Part shown: positions 51,593 through 60,945 of the stretch, piece by piece
Layout: the number at the start of each line of letters is the position of its first letter
Numbering within the stretch: the first letter of the stretch is position 1
NCBI RefSeq assembly: GCF_017811155.1
Contig: NZ_JACVCV010000018.1
Span: forward strand, 1-64,000
DNA from: Lunatimonas salinarum
GTDB taxonomy: Bacteria; Bacteroidota; Bacteroidia; Cytophagales; Cyclobacteriaceae
Reading direction: 5' to 3'
DNA: 64,000 bases
Program-made: the position numbers and the translations under genes
Notes under the pieces: generated by a model
Database searches by the model: none
The model's input: the letters and a program-made list of their open reading frames with translations, nothing else
Told to the model about the DNA's origin: nothing

Positions 51593-54500
51593 TTAGTTTT
51601 TGTAGTAGGACTCTGTTGAATTCAGGATCGTATTGGCTACACGTGCCATTGCCGCAGAATTTGTAAAAGGAATGTTTGCGGAGGGAGCCTGGTATCCAAT
51701 GTTTAAAAACTCCTTGGCCGCCATAGGTTCCTTGGCAAAGTACGCGGCTTCTTCAGCATATTGTCTTTCCAAAATAGCATGCTCCCGGTCCGTTGGTTTT
51801 CTGCCGATCAAGGCCAGGAAAAGGGCATCGATGGATTTAGAGATGTCCATACCCGACTCGAGAAGAACCTTTTCTGAAAGAACCCGGCAGGCTTCAAGTA
51901 TCTGCGGGCTATTCAGCAACACCAAAGCCTGCAATGGAGTATTGCTTCGCTGTCGCTGAACCTGACATTCAGACCGATTGGAGGCATCAAACACAAGCAT
52001 ACCTGGAGCGGGCGCATTCCGCTTCCAAAAGGTATAGATGCTTCGTCGATAAAGACCGTTTTCGTAATCGATCTTATATTCCGGAAAAAATGCATGGGTG
52101 ATCGTCTCCCTCCATAGTCCTTCCGGCTGATAAGGGAAGGCTGACTCCCCTCCCACAATTGGTTGCAACAGCCCACTTACCGCCAGCACATTGTCTCGCA
52201 CCATCTCGGCGGAGCGGCGGTACCGGGGACTTCTGGCCAACAGCAGATTGTCCGGATCGATTTCCCGAAGGTCTTCCCGGATAACGGAGGACTGCTTATA
52301 GGTAGACGAAGTCACCATCATTTTGATCAAACGCTTAACATCCCAGCCACTTTCTTGAAAGTCAATGGCCAGCCAATCCAACAGTTCGGGATGGCTGGGC
52401 AACGCCCCCTGATTACCAAAATCCTCGTTGGTCCGTACCAGCCCGCGGCCAAACATCAGATACCACAGCTGGTTCACAGCCACCCGGGCTGTGAGAGGAT
52501 TATCTTTGTGGGTCAACCATTTACCGAGTCCGTATCGGTTCTTGGGAAGCTCCTCCGGCCAGGGTAGGATGGCGGAGGGAACGCCCCTTTCAACTCGCTC
52601 TCCCGGGGAATCGTAAGCCCCTCGTTCCAACAGATAGGTCGGTCGGTCGTTTTCATAATCGCCCATCACCATGATCTCCTGAACTGTATCGATGGCCATC
52701 ACTTCTTTCAGCTGTAGAGCCCGTAATGCCTCTCGTTGGCGTTCCAGTTTCTGATCTACATGTAGGGAATAAAATTCCAACGCTTCCTTGGATTGGGAAG
52801 CGACCGATTTGCGAAACCGCTCAACTCCCGTTTCCTCATCGTATAGGTATGTAGCCACCAATTCGCCAGCTTCCTTATCAAGCACCCGAACCTCATCAAT
52901 CATGCCGCCGTCGAAATCCGCATCGTAGTGACTGGCACCCATTACGAAACCTTCGTATTTCAGGTATACAAAGCCTTTTGGATCTTTGTAGGGTACGGTA
53001 GAGCGGTAAATATGGTCTCGTTGGATGGCTAGATCAGCCTTCTTCCCATTATGCCAAACGGTCATCCCCTTGGCCGAACTAGACCCGTCATAGGTCCAGA
53101 CAAAGTGGTGCCACTCATTCAAGGGTAATTTTTCGGTTAGCCGTACCTCCAAGGATTGGAAGGGATGGGCATGGTTTAATCGAAAGGAAAGCCGCGTGGA
53201 GTCCATCCAAACATCCCATCCTCTATAGCCTTGAATTCTACCATTTCCATTATATAGAATTCGGGCCTCATCAAACTCCTTTGGCGTTTTAATCCAAAAA
53301 CTCACCGTAAAAGGGTCCATACGCTCAAAGCTGACCCTACTGCCATCGGCAATCACTTTGCCCTCATTGTATTCGATTGCCTTGCCCTTTTTGCCATCCA
53401 CCAAATTATGCCCGAAAATCCGTGCTACCCCAGACCCCTTCGCATAGTCCTCGACGGTTTCATCGACGATACTATCAAATCGAAGATCTATTTTGGTGAC
53501 CTTCTCTACCACACTTTGTAACATGGCGTAGCCAGGCTGCGATGCAGCCCAAGCTAGCGCCTCCGTCTCATTCAGCTGGCTTTGCGATTCAATTTCGGAA
53601 GCTTTGGCATCGATTTCCTCCAGCAAAAAGGCTCTGATTTCCGCGACTTCCTCCGATGGAAGTGGCATGACCGGACCCGCATTCATCGAGTATTTATTGG
53701 GGATACGGCTGCCATTTTCAATAGAATTTCCAGAAAAGATCGCATCTCCCCGTTCAATGGTACTATTGAAGAAGGCATATAATTGGAAGTAATCCTTTTG
53801 GGAAATGGGGTCGTATTTATGATCATGGCAGCGGGCACAAGATACCGTCAGCCCCATAAAAGCCGTTCCTACCGTATTCGTTCTGTCTGCGACGTATTCA
53901 ACCCGAAACTCCTCCGGGATGACGCCTCCTTCTGAATTTTGCTTATGCAGTCGATTAAAAGCGGTCGCCAACCGTTCCCCTTCGGTTGCGTTTGGAAGTT
54001 GGTCACCGCCGACCTGCGCAACCACGAACGCATCGTAGGGCATATTCTGATTAAAAGCATCGATAACCCAATCCCGATAGGGCCACATTTCATGATGAAA
54101 ATCATCCAGGTATCCTTCCGTATCGGCAAATCGAGCTACATCCAGCCAATGTGCCGCCATGCGCTCCCCGTAACGAGGAGAGGCAAGCAGGTCATCTACC
54201 AGTCTTTCAAAATAATTGCTAGTACTGTCTGCCATAATCGCTTCCAACTGACCCACGGTAGGAGGGAGTCCCGTTAAGTCGAAAAAGACCCTCCGCACCA
54301 GAATCTCCTTTCGGGCTTCCGGGGAAGGAGCAATCCCAAATTTATCCAGCTTCGCTGCTATAAAGTAATCTATCGCATTGGCCGCCCAGGACTCGTTTTT
54401 GATTTCCGGAAGGGTGGCTCTTTCAGGCTTGATGAACGACCAATGCTTTTTGTATTCAGCTCCTTGCTCCACCCATTTGATCAATAGCGCCTTTTCTTCT

Positions 54501-54862
54501 GTCGTAAGGTGCAAGTTCGATGCTGCAGGGGGCATCATGATCTCGGTATCCTCAGATAGGATTCGACGAACCAGTTCACTTCTGCGCAGATTACCCGGAA
54601 CAATGGCCCTATTTCCGCTTTGCAGCAACGCAAAGGCCCCTTGGGAAGCGTGCAGAAATAAGCCGGCTTCCTGATTGTTTTTGTCGGGTCCGTGACAGGC
54701 AAAACACCGATCAGATAGTATTGGCTTTATATGAAGGTTATAGTCTACGATTTCGGGTAGGGAATGCGCTGCCCTTTCGACGTCTTGGGGCGTATCGACC
54801 CCGCAGCCTAAAAAAAGGCATGCCATAAAAACAAAGACAATCTCCAATCTGAAGTGTATCAT
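51593..54862 (-). CDS. Planctomycete-type cytochrome c lipoprotein (PSD1/DUF1549/LamG/DUF1553)
   Basis: A 1089-residue lipoprotein (lipobox ending at C20, CLFLGC). Domains in order: a PSCyt1 cytochrome c domain with heme site C53FAC56H57; DUF1549 from about 150 to 370 (RRVFFDLTGLPPTVGQLEAI) containing a second CxxCH in CARCHDHKYDP; a LamG/concanavalin-like jelly roll at about 480-660 (FTVSFWIKTPKEF, EWHHFVWTYDGSS, GGMIDEVRVLD); and DUF1553 from about 760 to the end (NPLTARVAVNQLWYLMFGRG, YRRSIYTFWKRNAPAPGMLV). It is an envelope protein binding up to two hemes. The combination with LamG suggests a carbohydrate target, which is inference. It heads a three-gene unit. Confidence 0.92.
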   Translation of the reverse strand: MIHFRLEIVFVFMACLFLGCGVDTPQDVERAAHSLPEIVDYNLHIKPILSDRCFACHGPDKNNQEAGLFLHASQGAFALLQSGNRAIVPGNLRRSELVRRILSEDTEIMMPPAASNLHLTTEEKALLIKWVEQGAEYKKHWSFIKPERATLPEIKNESWAANAIDYFIAAKLDKFGIAPSPEARKEILVRRVFFDLTGLPPTVGQLEAIMADSTSNYFERLVDDLLASPRYGERMAAHWLDVARFADTEGYLDDFHHEMWPYRDWVIDAFNQNMPYDAFVVAQVGGDQLPNATEGERLATAFNRLHKQNSEGGVIPEEFRVEYVADRTNTVGTAFMGLTVSCARCHDHKYDPISQKDYFQLYAFFNSTIERGDAIFSGNSIENGSRIPNKYSMNAGPVMPLPSEEVAEIRAFLLEEIDAKASEIESQSQLNETEALAWAASQPGYAMLQSVVEKVTKIDLRFDSIVDETVEDYAKGSGVARIFGHNLVDGKKGKAIEYNEGKVIADGSRVSFERMDPFTVSFWIKTPKEFDEARILYNGNGRIQGYRGWDVWMDSTRLSFRLNHAHPFQSLEVRLTEKLPLNEWHHFVWTYDGSSSAKGMTVWHNGKKADLAIQRDHIYRSTVPYKDPKGFVYLKYEGFVMGASHYDADFDGGMIDEVRVLDKEAGELVATYLYDEETGVERFRKSVASQSKEALEFYSLHVDQKLERQREALRALQLKEVMAIDTVQEIMVMGDYENDRPTYLLERGAYDSPGERVERGVPSAILPWPEELPKNRYGLGKWLTHKDNPLTARVAVNQLWYLMFGRGLVRTNEDFGNQGALPSHPELLDWLAIDFQESGWDVKRLIKMMVTSSTYKQSSVIREDLREIDPDNLLLARSPRYRRSAEMVRDNVLAVSGLLQPIVGGESAFPYQPEGLWRETITHAFFPEYKIDYENGLYRRSIYTFWKRNAPAPGMLVFDASNRSECQVQRQRSNTPLQALVLLNSPQILEACRVLSEKVLLESGMDISKSIDALFLALIGRKPTDREHAILERQYAEEAAYFAKEPMAAKEFLNIGYQAPSANIPFTNSAAMARVANTILNSTESYYKN

Positions 54863-55214
54863 TTTCGCCTACTCCCTATTTACACCATTATCCAAATGCG
54901 TAGAATTAGATACGCTTTTTAATCCAGCGTTCCCTAAGGTACAAAAAAATCTTTCAATGTATACCTATGCTCACTTAGGAAAGTTGGGGGAATTCACCCC
55001 GTCATCCTGGTGCACTGCCCGCTTCCATTGAGCCCCATTGCTCCTCTGTAAAATCTTATTCTGATACAAACCCAATTGCACTCATCCTGCATTCGTCTAG
55101 ACACGGTGAAATCTTTGGTTAGATGCCACAGGAAGCCGCATCGAAAGGGCCACTTTCTTGACTCACAGTTCTATTCCCCCGCCACAGTCTTAGAAATTCA
55201 AACTCCTTTACATT
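54863..55214. other. Gene-free spacer upstream of the cytochrome unit
   Basis: About 350 bp with no open frame worth calling, no RNA gene and no clear repeat. The end next to 54863 must hold the promoter of the minus-strand three-gene unit; no exact TAnnTTTG was found. Confidence 0.4.
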
Positions 55215-55255
55215 AAAAAAGCCGACAGGCTGACTTTGTGAAAAGTCAGCCTGTC
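55215..55255 (-). terminator. Rho-independent terminator of the gldKLMN operon
   Basis: A perfect 12-bp stem GACAGGCTGACT / AGTCAGCCTGTC (55224-55235 with 55244-55255, eight-base loop). On the minus strand it is followed by GGC and six T. It lies 31 bp after the gldN stop. Confidence 0.92.
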
Positions 55256-55286
55256 CGTTCAATTATTTCCCCTTTTAAATACCAAT

Positions 55287-56102
55287 TTACCATTCCCAGA
55301 GGTCATTCTCCCATTCGAGTAACTTGTATTCAAACTCCAAAGACTTTAAGTAGGCCTGCATTTTGGCGTTTGGATCGCTGTTATCCACCATATCGGCAAT
55401 CAAGGCATTATCCGGGTTGGTATACTTCCGCACCACCGACCGGAAAAGCCTCAAGTCAAACGCTTGACTGTAGGGAATATTCTTAGATGGATTTTGATAA
55501 TTTACCCACTTTGCATCAGGATGATTTTTGAAATGCTCGTAGAAATCCTTGTATTTAAAAAACCCGATAGTACGTTCCCCAGCATTACTGTTGGTTTCAG
55601 AGGGCATGGTTAGTATAATGTATTTTACATCAAACTTCGTCTCCGAGCGGTTTTTGTCGAAGATAAAGTCTTCCTTAAAATCCACGTAATAAAGGTCTCT
55701 CACAAAGATGCTATCACCGATCTCATTAATCCAAAAGTTTGATTGAAAATCAGTAATGGACAGCTCCGTGGTGAAATCCTCATCTGCATAAGGAGTTAAC
55801 TCCATATTCTCAACAGCTTGAAGGATATTGCGCATGATTCCACCCAGCTTCAGCCCACCGGTACCATAAAATGGAAGGTTAAACTTCTCCCTCAGGTCTA
55901 TCCTTCTCCATACGGAAATCTGATACATCTTATCGTCTTCCCGAATGGGCAAAACAGAAAAAGTCGTGTCCATCTTCATCCCTGAATCGCCCCCAACAGA
56001 GGGGTTCTGGGAGTCAGGTCCTTGTGCCCGCGCTTCTGATCCGACCAAAAGCAGCAGAAAGCTAACCCCGATTACTGAAAATATTCCCTTCAATGCGTTC
56101 AT
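55287..56102 (-). CDS. gldN: Type IX secretion / gliding protein GldN (PorN)
   Basis: A 271-residue periplasmic protein with a signal peptide (cleavage near EARAQ). GldN-like phrases include YQISVWRRIDLREKFNLPF and FFKYKDFYEHFKNHPDAKWV, then RLFRSVVRKYTNPDN. GldN forms the ring with the lipoprotein GldK under the outer membrane. It is the last gene of porP-gldK-L-M-N, and the order supports the call. Confidence 0.95.
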   Translation of the reverse strand: MNALKGIFSVIGVSFLLLLVGSEARAQGPDSQNPSVGGDSGMKMDTTFSVLPIREDDKMYQISVWRRIDLREKFNLPFYGTGGLKLGGIMRNILQAVENMELTPYADEDFTTELSITDFQSNFWINEIGDSIFVRDLYYVDFKEDFIFDKNRSETKFDVKYIILTMPSETNSNAGERTIGFFKYKDFYEHFKNHPDAKWVNYQNPSKNIPYSQAFDLRLFRSVVRKYTNPDNALIADMVDNSDPNAKMQAYLKSLEFEYKLLEWENDLWEW

Positions 56103-56148
56103 GATGCTGTACTTTACTGGTGTATGTCAGATAACGAAACGATTTGTC

Positions 56149-57750
56149 TTAGCGTATGTTAATCGTGTAGACTTCGTTGAGCTGACTCCTAATTTTATTC
56201 CCCTGAAAGTTTGTTCTGGTAACCTCGTTAACGATTACGATCAACTTGTCTCCCGCCTGAGCCTCTGCAAGCAAGCTGGTAGTAGAAACACTCTCGCCGG
56301 AAATTCGAACACTGGAACGAGGTACATCGTTTCTAACCAAACGAACTTCGCCGGCCGATACCTCGAAATTAGCATCCTTAGCCATGGTCTGAGCAAATGT
56401 CGGCTCAGGAATCGCCCTAACCTTCAATTGCCTAGGCCCCGGAAAAGGGAAGGTATTTTGAAGATCAATCGCATTGTCCCCGTTAAACAGACGTATGGTC
56501 GGCGCAGGAACCGGACGGATATCGTACTCCAAAGATCCAATACGATTGCCACCGCTCGCCACGGTGATGTTTACCTTTCCACTGGCTCCTGGAATAATAG
56601 TTACATCTGCGGGCCGCGTACCTTTGATGGCCTGTCCTCCACTTACCGAAAATTCCGGTGCATAGGAATTACCCAAAGCAGGTACATCGATATTCAGTTC
56701 GTTTGCGCACTCTGCGTAAAGCTGACGAACGACAACCGAAGAAACCTGGATTACGGGCTGCGCGACAAAATACTCGTAATCGACTGTCAATACACTATCC
56801 ACTCCCCCGATAGGAACAACTATTTCACCACGGAGTTTCCTAGCTGCCAACCCCCTGTCATCGTAACTGCCTGCGGGCGGAACAGGGAACTCAATTTTAC
56901 CGAAGCCATCCTCTACCGGGATTTCACGACCATCCGCAGTCATTCTTAATTGTACCCCAGAAGAAGATGAAGCTACAAACATGTCCGCTTCAAACCTCGT
57001 ACCCGCTGCAACGATATTCGAATTGGCCGCCACACGGGCCATCAACTTATCTGCCTCAAAAATAAAGGATCCCAGGGAGTTGGTAATGCGGTTTAGCGCT
57101 TCACTTTCCACATTTAAAATCTCATTCTGATGCTGACTCAATATTGCCAAAACCGCACCCACAGGAGATTTGACGTAGTTGAGATTTACATAGTCCTTGT
57201 AGTTTACTTCGCTATCGTTTTTGAATAAATCAATCTCGTCGGCATTTTTTGCGATGTCGCCAAAGGAACCGTCCAACCCAAGTCCTTCCAGTATGCGATT
57301 AACCTCCGCCGGATAGCCATTTAATTTTTCCTGCATCTCATACCCTACCCGATTATTATTGAAGAGGTTACCGGGAACTTCTACGTTTTTGAGGGCCGCA
57401 GTTCTAAAATTACCCTCTTCATTCAACAAATCGGCTTGTTCTATCAGGGTCTCTTTGATATCCTGAATGTAATTAAACATTTCCCTACTCAGCGATCTAA
57501 TTTCCCTAGACGCAGCTAGCTTTGGCAGATCCTTTTCATTGTTTCCCTGTTGTTCCACCGTCGAAGCAATGATACTAACCGACATTTCATTTTTTCGAAT
57601 GAAATTTTCCGAGGTTCTCTCCAGTCCATCGTTGAGAAGGATAAACTTTTGTAGGATTTGGTTGCTTATTTGTAGGGCCAAAAGAGCGGTAAGGACAAGG
57701 TACATCATACCTATCATCCGCTGTCTTGGTGTCTCTTTTCCACCTGCCAT
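56149..57750 (-). CDS. gldM: Type IX secretion / gliding motor protein GldM (PorM)
   Basis: A 533-residue protein. The N-terminus is GldM-typical: MAGGKETPRQRMIGMMYLVL with one transmembrane helix (about 13-31). The long periplasmic part has a helical first domain and several immunoglobulin-like domains (TVDYEYFVAQPVIQVSSVVV, PTIRLFNGDNAIDL). GldL and GldM form the proton-driven rotary motor of the type IX system, with GldM reaching across the periplasm to the GldKN ring. Spacing to gldL is 56 bp and to gldN 46 bp. Confidence 0.96.
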   Translation of the reverse strand: MAGGKETPRQRMIGMMYLVLTALLALQISNQILQKFILLNDGLERTSENFIRKNEMSVSIIASTVEQQGNNEKDLPKLAASREIRSLSREMFNYIQDIKETLIEQADLLNEEGNFRTAALKNVEVPGNLFNNNRVGYEMQEKLNGYPAEVNRILEGLGLDGSFGDIAKNADEIDLFKNDSEVNYKDYVNLNYVKSPVGAVLAILSQHQNEILNVESEALNRITNSLGSFIFEADKLMARVAANSNIVAAGTRFEADMFVASSSSGVQLRMTADGREIPVEDGFGKIEFPVPPAGSYDDRGLAARKLRGEIVVPIGGVDSVLTVDYEYFVAQPVIQVSSVVVRQLYAECANELNIDVPALGNSYAPEFSVSGGQAIKGTRPADVTIIPGASGKVNITVASGGNRIGSLEYDIRPVPAPTIRLFNGDNAIDLQNTFPFPGPRQLKVRAIPEPTFAQTMAKDANFEVSAGEVRLVRNDVPRSSVRISGESVSTTSLLAEAQAGDKLIVIVNEVTRTNFQGNKIRSQLNEVYTINIR

Positions 57751-57806
57751 AATATTATCTTATTTGTTTACTTAACAACAAAATGTATCTACAGTCTTAC
57801 TTTGGC

Positions 57807-58619
57807 TTATCCCTTCATTGCAGAAAGCATGCCCCCGTAAATCTTGTTTAGAGAGTTTACATTTGTGTTAAGCTTGGCCAATTCGGTTTTGAAGGCTTGT
57901 GTCTCTTTTCCAGCTTCGTTTAGGCCTTCCATCGCAGCAGTGATATTGGAATAGAACTTGTTAATCACCTTGACGTGATTTTGCGAGTCCTGCAGTTCCA
58001 TCTCATATATATTGTTCAGGGCACTAAGATTTTTGGTCACACTCACGATCTGATCGCGATATTGCTTCGCATCTTGGCTGGCGGAAGACATTTCTGCAAG
58101 CGCAGAAGCTGTCTTTTCATAAGAATCATTGATAGATATGAGCGTTTGGCTGGCCTTTCGTACGTTTTGTGCGTAATCGTTGGTAGCTACCGACGCATCT
58201 GCCAAGCTTCCCATCTTCTCAGTAGAACTAACCAAATTCTGAATGCCTTTGCCTAGACTTTCGATTAATTCCGGTCCAATTTTTGCATTCTCCAACATTT
58301 GATCCAGCTTTTGGGTGGTATTGTCGGTAGCAGCTTTGGTTGCCTTCTTTACCGGCACTGCCGCAGCATTGGGATCATCTGCAAGTTCCGGGTACACCCG
58401 TGTCCAATCAACTTCTTCGTGCTTGGGTTCAAAGGCCGACAGGAAAAATATAAACGCCTCGGTACTCAACCCGACACCAATCATCAGATTCGCCAAGGGT
58501 AGATCCAAAATCTTAAACATGGCACCCAAAATTACCACTGCGGCGCCAATTCCGTAAATTTTTGGCATTATGTTCGTGTAGAACTTGTAGGCCAGAGAGT
58601 TTTTGTTCGTTGCTGACAT
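57807..58619 (-). CDS. gldL: Type IX secretion / gliding motor protein GldL (PorL)
   Basis: A 270-residue protein with two N-terminal transmembrane helices (about 20-37 and 41-63). They carry charged residues within the membrane that are expected of the proton path: K36 in GAMFKILDL and E54 in GLSTEAFIFFLSAFEP. The remaining 200 residues are cytoplasmic and helical, with coiled-coil-like repeats ending NSLNKIYGGMLSAMKG. GldL forms the ring that turns GldM. Family membership is clear from sequence and order. Confidence 0.96.
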   Translation of the reverse strand: MSATNKNSLAYKFYTNIMPKIYGIGAAVVILGAMFKILDLPLANLMIGVGLSTEAFIFFLSAFEPKHEEVDWTRVYPELADDPNAAAVPVKKATKAATDNTTQKLDQMLENAKIGPELIESLGKGIQNLVSSTEKMGSLADASVATNDYAQNVRKASQTLISINDSYEKTASALAEMSSASQDAKQYRDQIVSVTKNLSALNNIYEMELQDSQNHVKVINKFYSNITAAMEGLNEAGKETQAFKTELAKLNTNVNSLNKIYGGMLSAMKG

Positions 58620-58679
58620 ATTATTTGCTAAAAAAGGGGTGATATATAAAATTGAATTTTTGGAATTTGAATTTACCTG

Positions 58680-59774
58680 TTATCGTCTGCTTCTTCGATT
58701 TGTTTTCACGCTCATAGAGCCCGATCGTCCTATGTAGGTCATCGCCGTTCGAAACCCAATGTGTGCTGTTTTCACGTCTTGGTACTCATAGCTTCTCGCG
58801 CTTGTCTCCAAGAAATGCGCGACATCTTTCCAAGAACCGCCACGTACCACTTTCCTTGGTTCGTTGGCATCAAAAAACGTCGGATTCATATCCCAAACCA
58901 TCGCACTTGCTGCCGGGTTGTACGCATCCTCCACCCACTCAGAAACGTTACCCGCCATGTTATAAAGCCCAAACGCATTTGGTGCAAAGGCATCTACAGG
59001 CGCCGTGTAGGCAAACCCATCATCTATGTAGTTTCCTCTTCCCGGCTTGAAGTTGGCCATCAGGCAGCCACGTCTGTTTTTCAGGTAAGGCCCCCCCCAG
59101 GGATACTTCGCAATATCTTTCCCTCCCTTTGCAGCATATTCCCACTCTGCTTCAAACGGCAACCGAAAACGCGGCATGTCAAACTCCGAGCGATCGTTGG
59201 CATTCATGTGGTATGATTTCCATTCACAGAATTTTTTTGCCTGATCCCAACTGACACCTACCACGGGGTAGTCGTCAAATGCCGGGTGATCAAAATAATA
59301 CTGCATTAATGGATCCCCGTAGTGATGGGTAAAACTGTTTGTCCACACAGTGGTATCCGGGATGAGTTCATCAATATTAAACTGAGGTGGGTCCGCTTGG
59401 GTGGTGGGAGTACCGAGCGCAAGATCTCCCATTCGAACCGATTCTAAAAATTGCCGATATTTGTTATTGGAGACCTCGTATTTATCCATAAAAAACTCAG
59501 AGATCGTCACCTGCTTGTTCATAGAAGACATACTGAGCGAGATGTCCTCATCTGCTTGACCCATCCAAAACGTTCCTGCCTTCACAGGAACCATCTGATG
59601 CGGTAAGGCTTGCTGCCATCCTGAACGCTTTGGCACCCCGGTTACTTCCCCTCTTCGGTTTAACTTCTCGCTGGCTGCACCTTTGCTGCCAAAAAGCCCA
59701 CAGCCCTGGAGGAGTGTCGCGACAACTAGCCCGACGGCAAGAGCAAAATAACGCGAGTCCATTTTTCTTAACAT
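58680..59774 (-). CDS. gldK: Type IX secretion / gliding lipoprotein GldK (PorK)
   Basis: A GldK lipoprotein with a formylglycine-generating-enzyme-like fold. The frame opens with TTG at 59807, but ATGs at 59774 or 59762 give a proper lipoprotein signal peptide (RYFALAVGLVVATLLQGC). The FGE-sulfatase-like domain covers most of the rest: VPVKAGTFWMGQADEDISLS, KYEVSNNKYRQFL, FRLPFEAEWEYAAKGG, NAFGLYNMAGNVSEWVEDAY, RKVVRGGSWKD. In the type IX system GldK is structural, forming the periplasmic ring with GldN. A weak hairpin separates it from the PorP/SprF-like gene. Confidence 0.96.
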   Translation of the reverse strand: MLRKMDSRYFALAVGLVVATLLQGCGLFGSKGAASEKLNRRGEVTGVPKRSGWQQALPHQMVPVKAGTFWMGQADEDISLSMSSMNKQVTISEFFMDKYEVSNNKYRQFLESVRMGDLALGTPTTQADPPQFNIDELIPDTTVWTNSFTHHYGDPLMQYYFDHPAFDDYPVVGVSWDQAKKFCEWKSYHMNANDRSEFDMPRFRLPFEAEWEYAAKGGKDIAKYPWGGPYLKNRRGCLMANFKPGRGNYIDDGFAYTAPVDAFAPNAFGLYNMAGNVSEWVEDAYNPAASAMVWDMNPTFFDANEPRKVVRGGSWKDVAHFLETSARSYEYQDVKTAHIGFRTAMTYIGRSGSMSVKTNRRSRR

Positions 59775-59852
59775 AAATGACATTAAATTAATAACATTCA
59801 ATTTCAACTATTTACATTCGCAAAGAAATCGAAATTTAGTAGAAAATGTCAG

Positions 59853-59872
59853 AAAAACACAAGCTTATTGTG
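59853..59872 (-). terminator. Weak hairpin between porP/sprF-like gene and gldK
   Basis: A 5-bp stem CACAA / TTGTG around GCTTA, followed on the minus strand by five T, 19 bp after the stop of the PorP/SprF-like gene. It could lower readthrough into gldKLMN. Confidence 0.35.
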
Positions 59873-59890
59873 CTTTTTGGTTCCGATATT

Positions 59891-60868
59891 TTAAAACCTA
59901 AATCTCGGTGTCCGCTGTATAACCCTCTCTAGCTCCTTCTTAGCCTGAGGTAGATTGTAAGTGAGCATAAATTCGTGCGTAGTCGGAGACTTCGCTTCGA
60001 GCCCTCCTACTACCAGATCAAATGCATAACCCAACCTCAACGAATTATCTTTCATCAGGCTGTAACCCATTAGAACCGAAGCAGATTCTTCTCCTCTGTA
60101 CGCTAAACCAAGACTCAATTTTTTGTTATACGTGCCTATAACGCTGACATCGTACGAAAAATTATTCAAAGATATGGATTTTAATAATATACTTGGTTCA
60201 ACACTGAAAAGCGCAAAAGTGTTTATCCTGTAGCCGACTAAAACATAATGATGATTTTCTAAGCGGTTTTCGAAGCCTTCGCCGAAGTCAAACGAGGGTT
60301 CGTTAAAATGCCGTATGCTGGCTCCAGCATAAAAATTGCTGCGATCGTATAGCAGGCCCATTGAAATGCTGTTGTTGATCTGATTCTCGCGGCCTCCGGA
60401 GCCAACCAAGGGATCCGGATTTACGCCTTCCAGGTTCCCATAATCTATCGTGCTGGAAAAAAAACCGCCGGATGCTCCCAAACTTAACCTTCCCCGGCCC
60501 ATCCTCAAGTGATAAGCCAATGCTAAATTTACTTCTTGGTTATTGATGGCACCAATTTGGTCGTTCACTACTGTAAGTCCAACACCCAAGTTTGCCTTCT
60601 CGAGTGCACTGGAAACGGTTATCAACTGGGTGGTAGGGGCGCCGCCTCCACCTGTCGCCGTACTGTAGGACAACCACTGACTCCGATGCAGGGCCGTGAT
60701 CGCATGGCCTGATTCCTTGCCGGCAAAGGCCGGGTTAAAAAATTGCCCATTATACATATATTGCGTAAACTGAGCATCCTGCTGCGCATGGGAGAGCATC
60801 GGTACCAACAAACAGACACCCAACAATATCCATTTTACACGTGCATGCAGGTAAACTTTTCGGATCAT
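59891..60868 (-). CDS. PorP/SprF family type IX secretion membrane protein
   Basis: A 325-residue outer-membrane barrel protein with a signal peptide (LSHAQQ). The family start of the mature protein is present: QQDAQFTQYMYNGQFFNPAF followed by AG. It ends in a C-terminal strand-like ERVIQRTPRFRF. Members bind to the type IX machinery and hold certain cargo at the surface. In Porphyromonas porP stands directly before porKLMN, as here, so this is probably the core PorP rather than one of the many SprF paralogues. Confidence 0.93.
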   Translation of the reverse strand: MIRKVYLHARVKWILLGVCLLVPMLSHAQQDAQFTQYMYNGQFFNPAFAGKESGHAITALHRSQWLSYSTATGGGGAPTTQLITVSSALEKANLGVGLTVVNDQIGAINNQEVNLALAYHLRMGRGRLSLGASGGFFSSTIDYGNLEGVNPDPLVGSGGRENQINNSISMGLLYDRSNFYAGASIRHFNEPSFDFGEGFENRLENHHYVLVGYRINTFALFSVEPSILLKSISLNNFSYDVSVIGTYNKKLSLGLAYRGEESASVLMGYSLMKDNSLRLGYAFDLVVGGLEAKSPTTHEFMLTYNLPQAKKELERVIQRTPRFRF

Positions 60869-60891
60869 GTGTGAATCACATTTTGTGTTTG

Positions 60892-60919
60892 AAAACCTAT
60901 TCTACACATTTTAACTCAA
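60892..60919 (-). promoter_or_regulatory. Candidate promoter of porP/sprF-gldKLMN
   Basis: On the minus strand TTG (60919-60917) and TAGGTTTT (60899-60892) are separated by 17 bp, matching the Bacteroidota -33/-7 pattern TTTG-N17-23-TAnnTTTG in all but one base of the -7 box. It would place the transcript start about 17 nt before the ATG at 60868. Confidence 0.45.
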
Positions 60920-60945
60920 TTTACCTTACAAAAGATTAAAAGATG

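Noticed and set aside
55945-56949. 334-codon plus-strand frame over gldN/gldM
   Set aside because: It spans two type IX genes and the gap between them on the opposite strand, and the translation is not protein-like.
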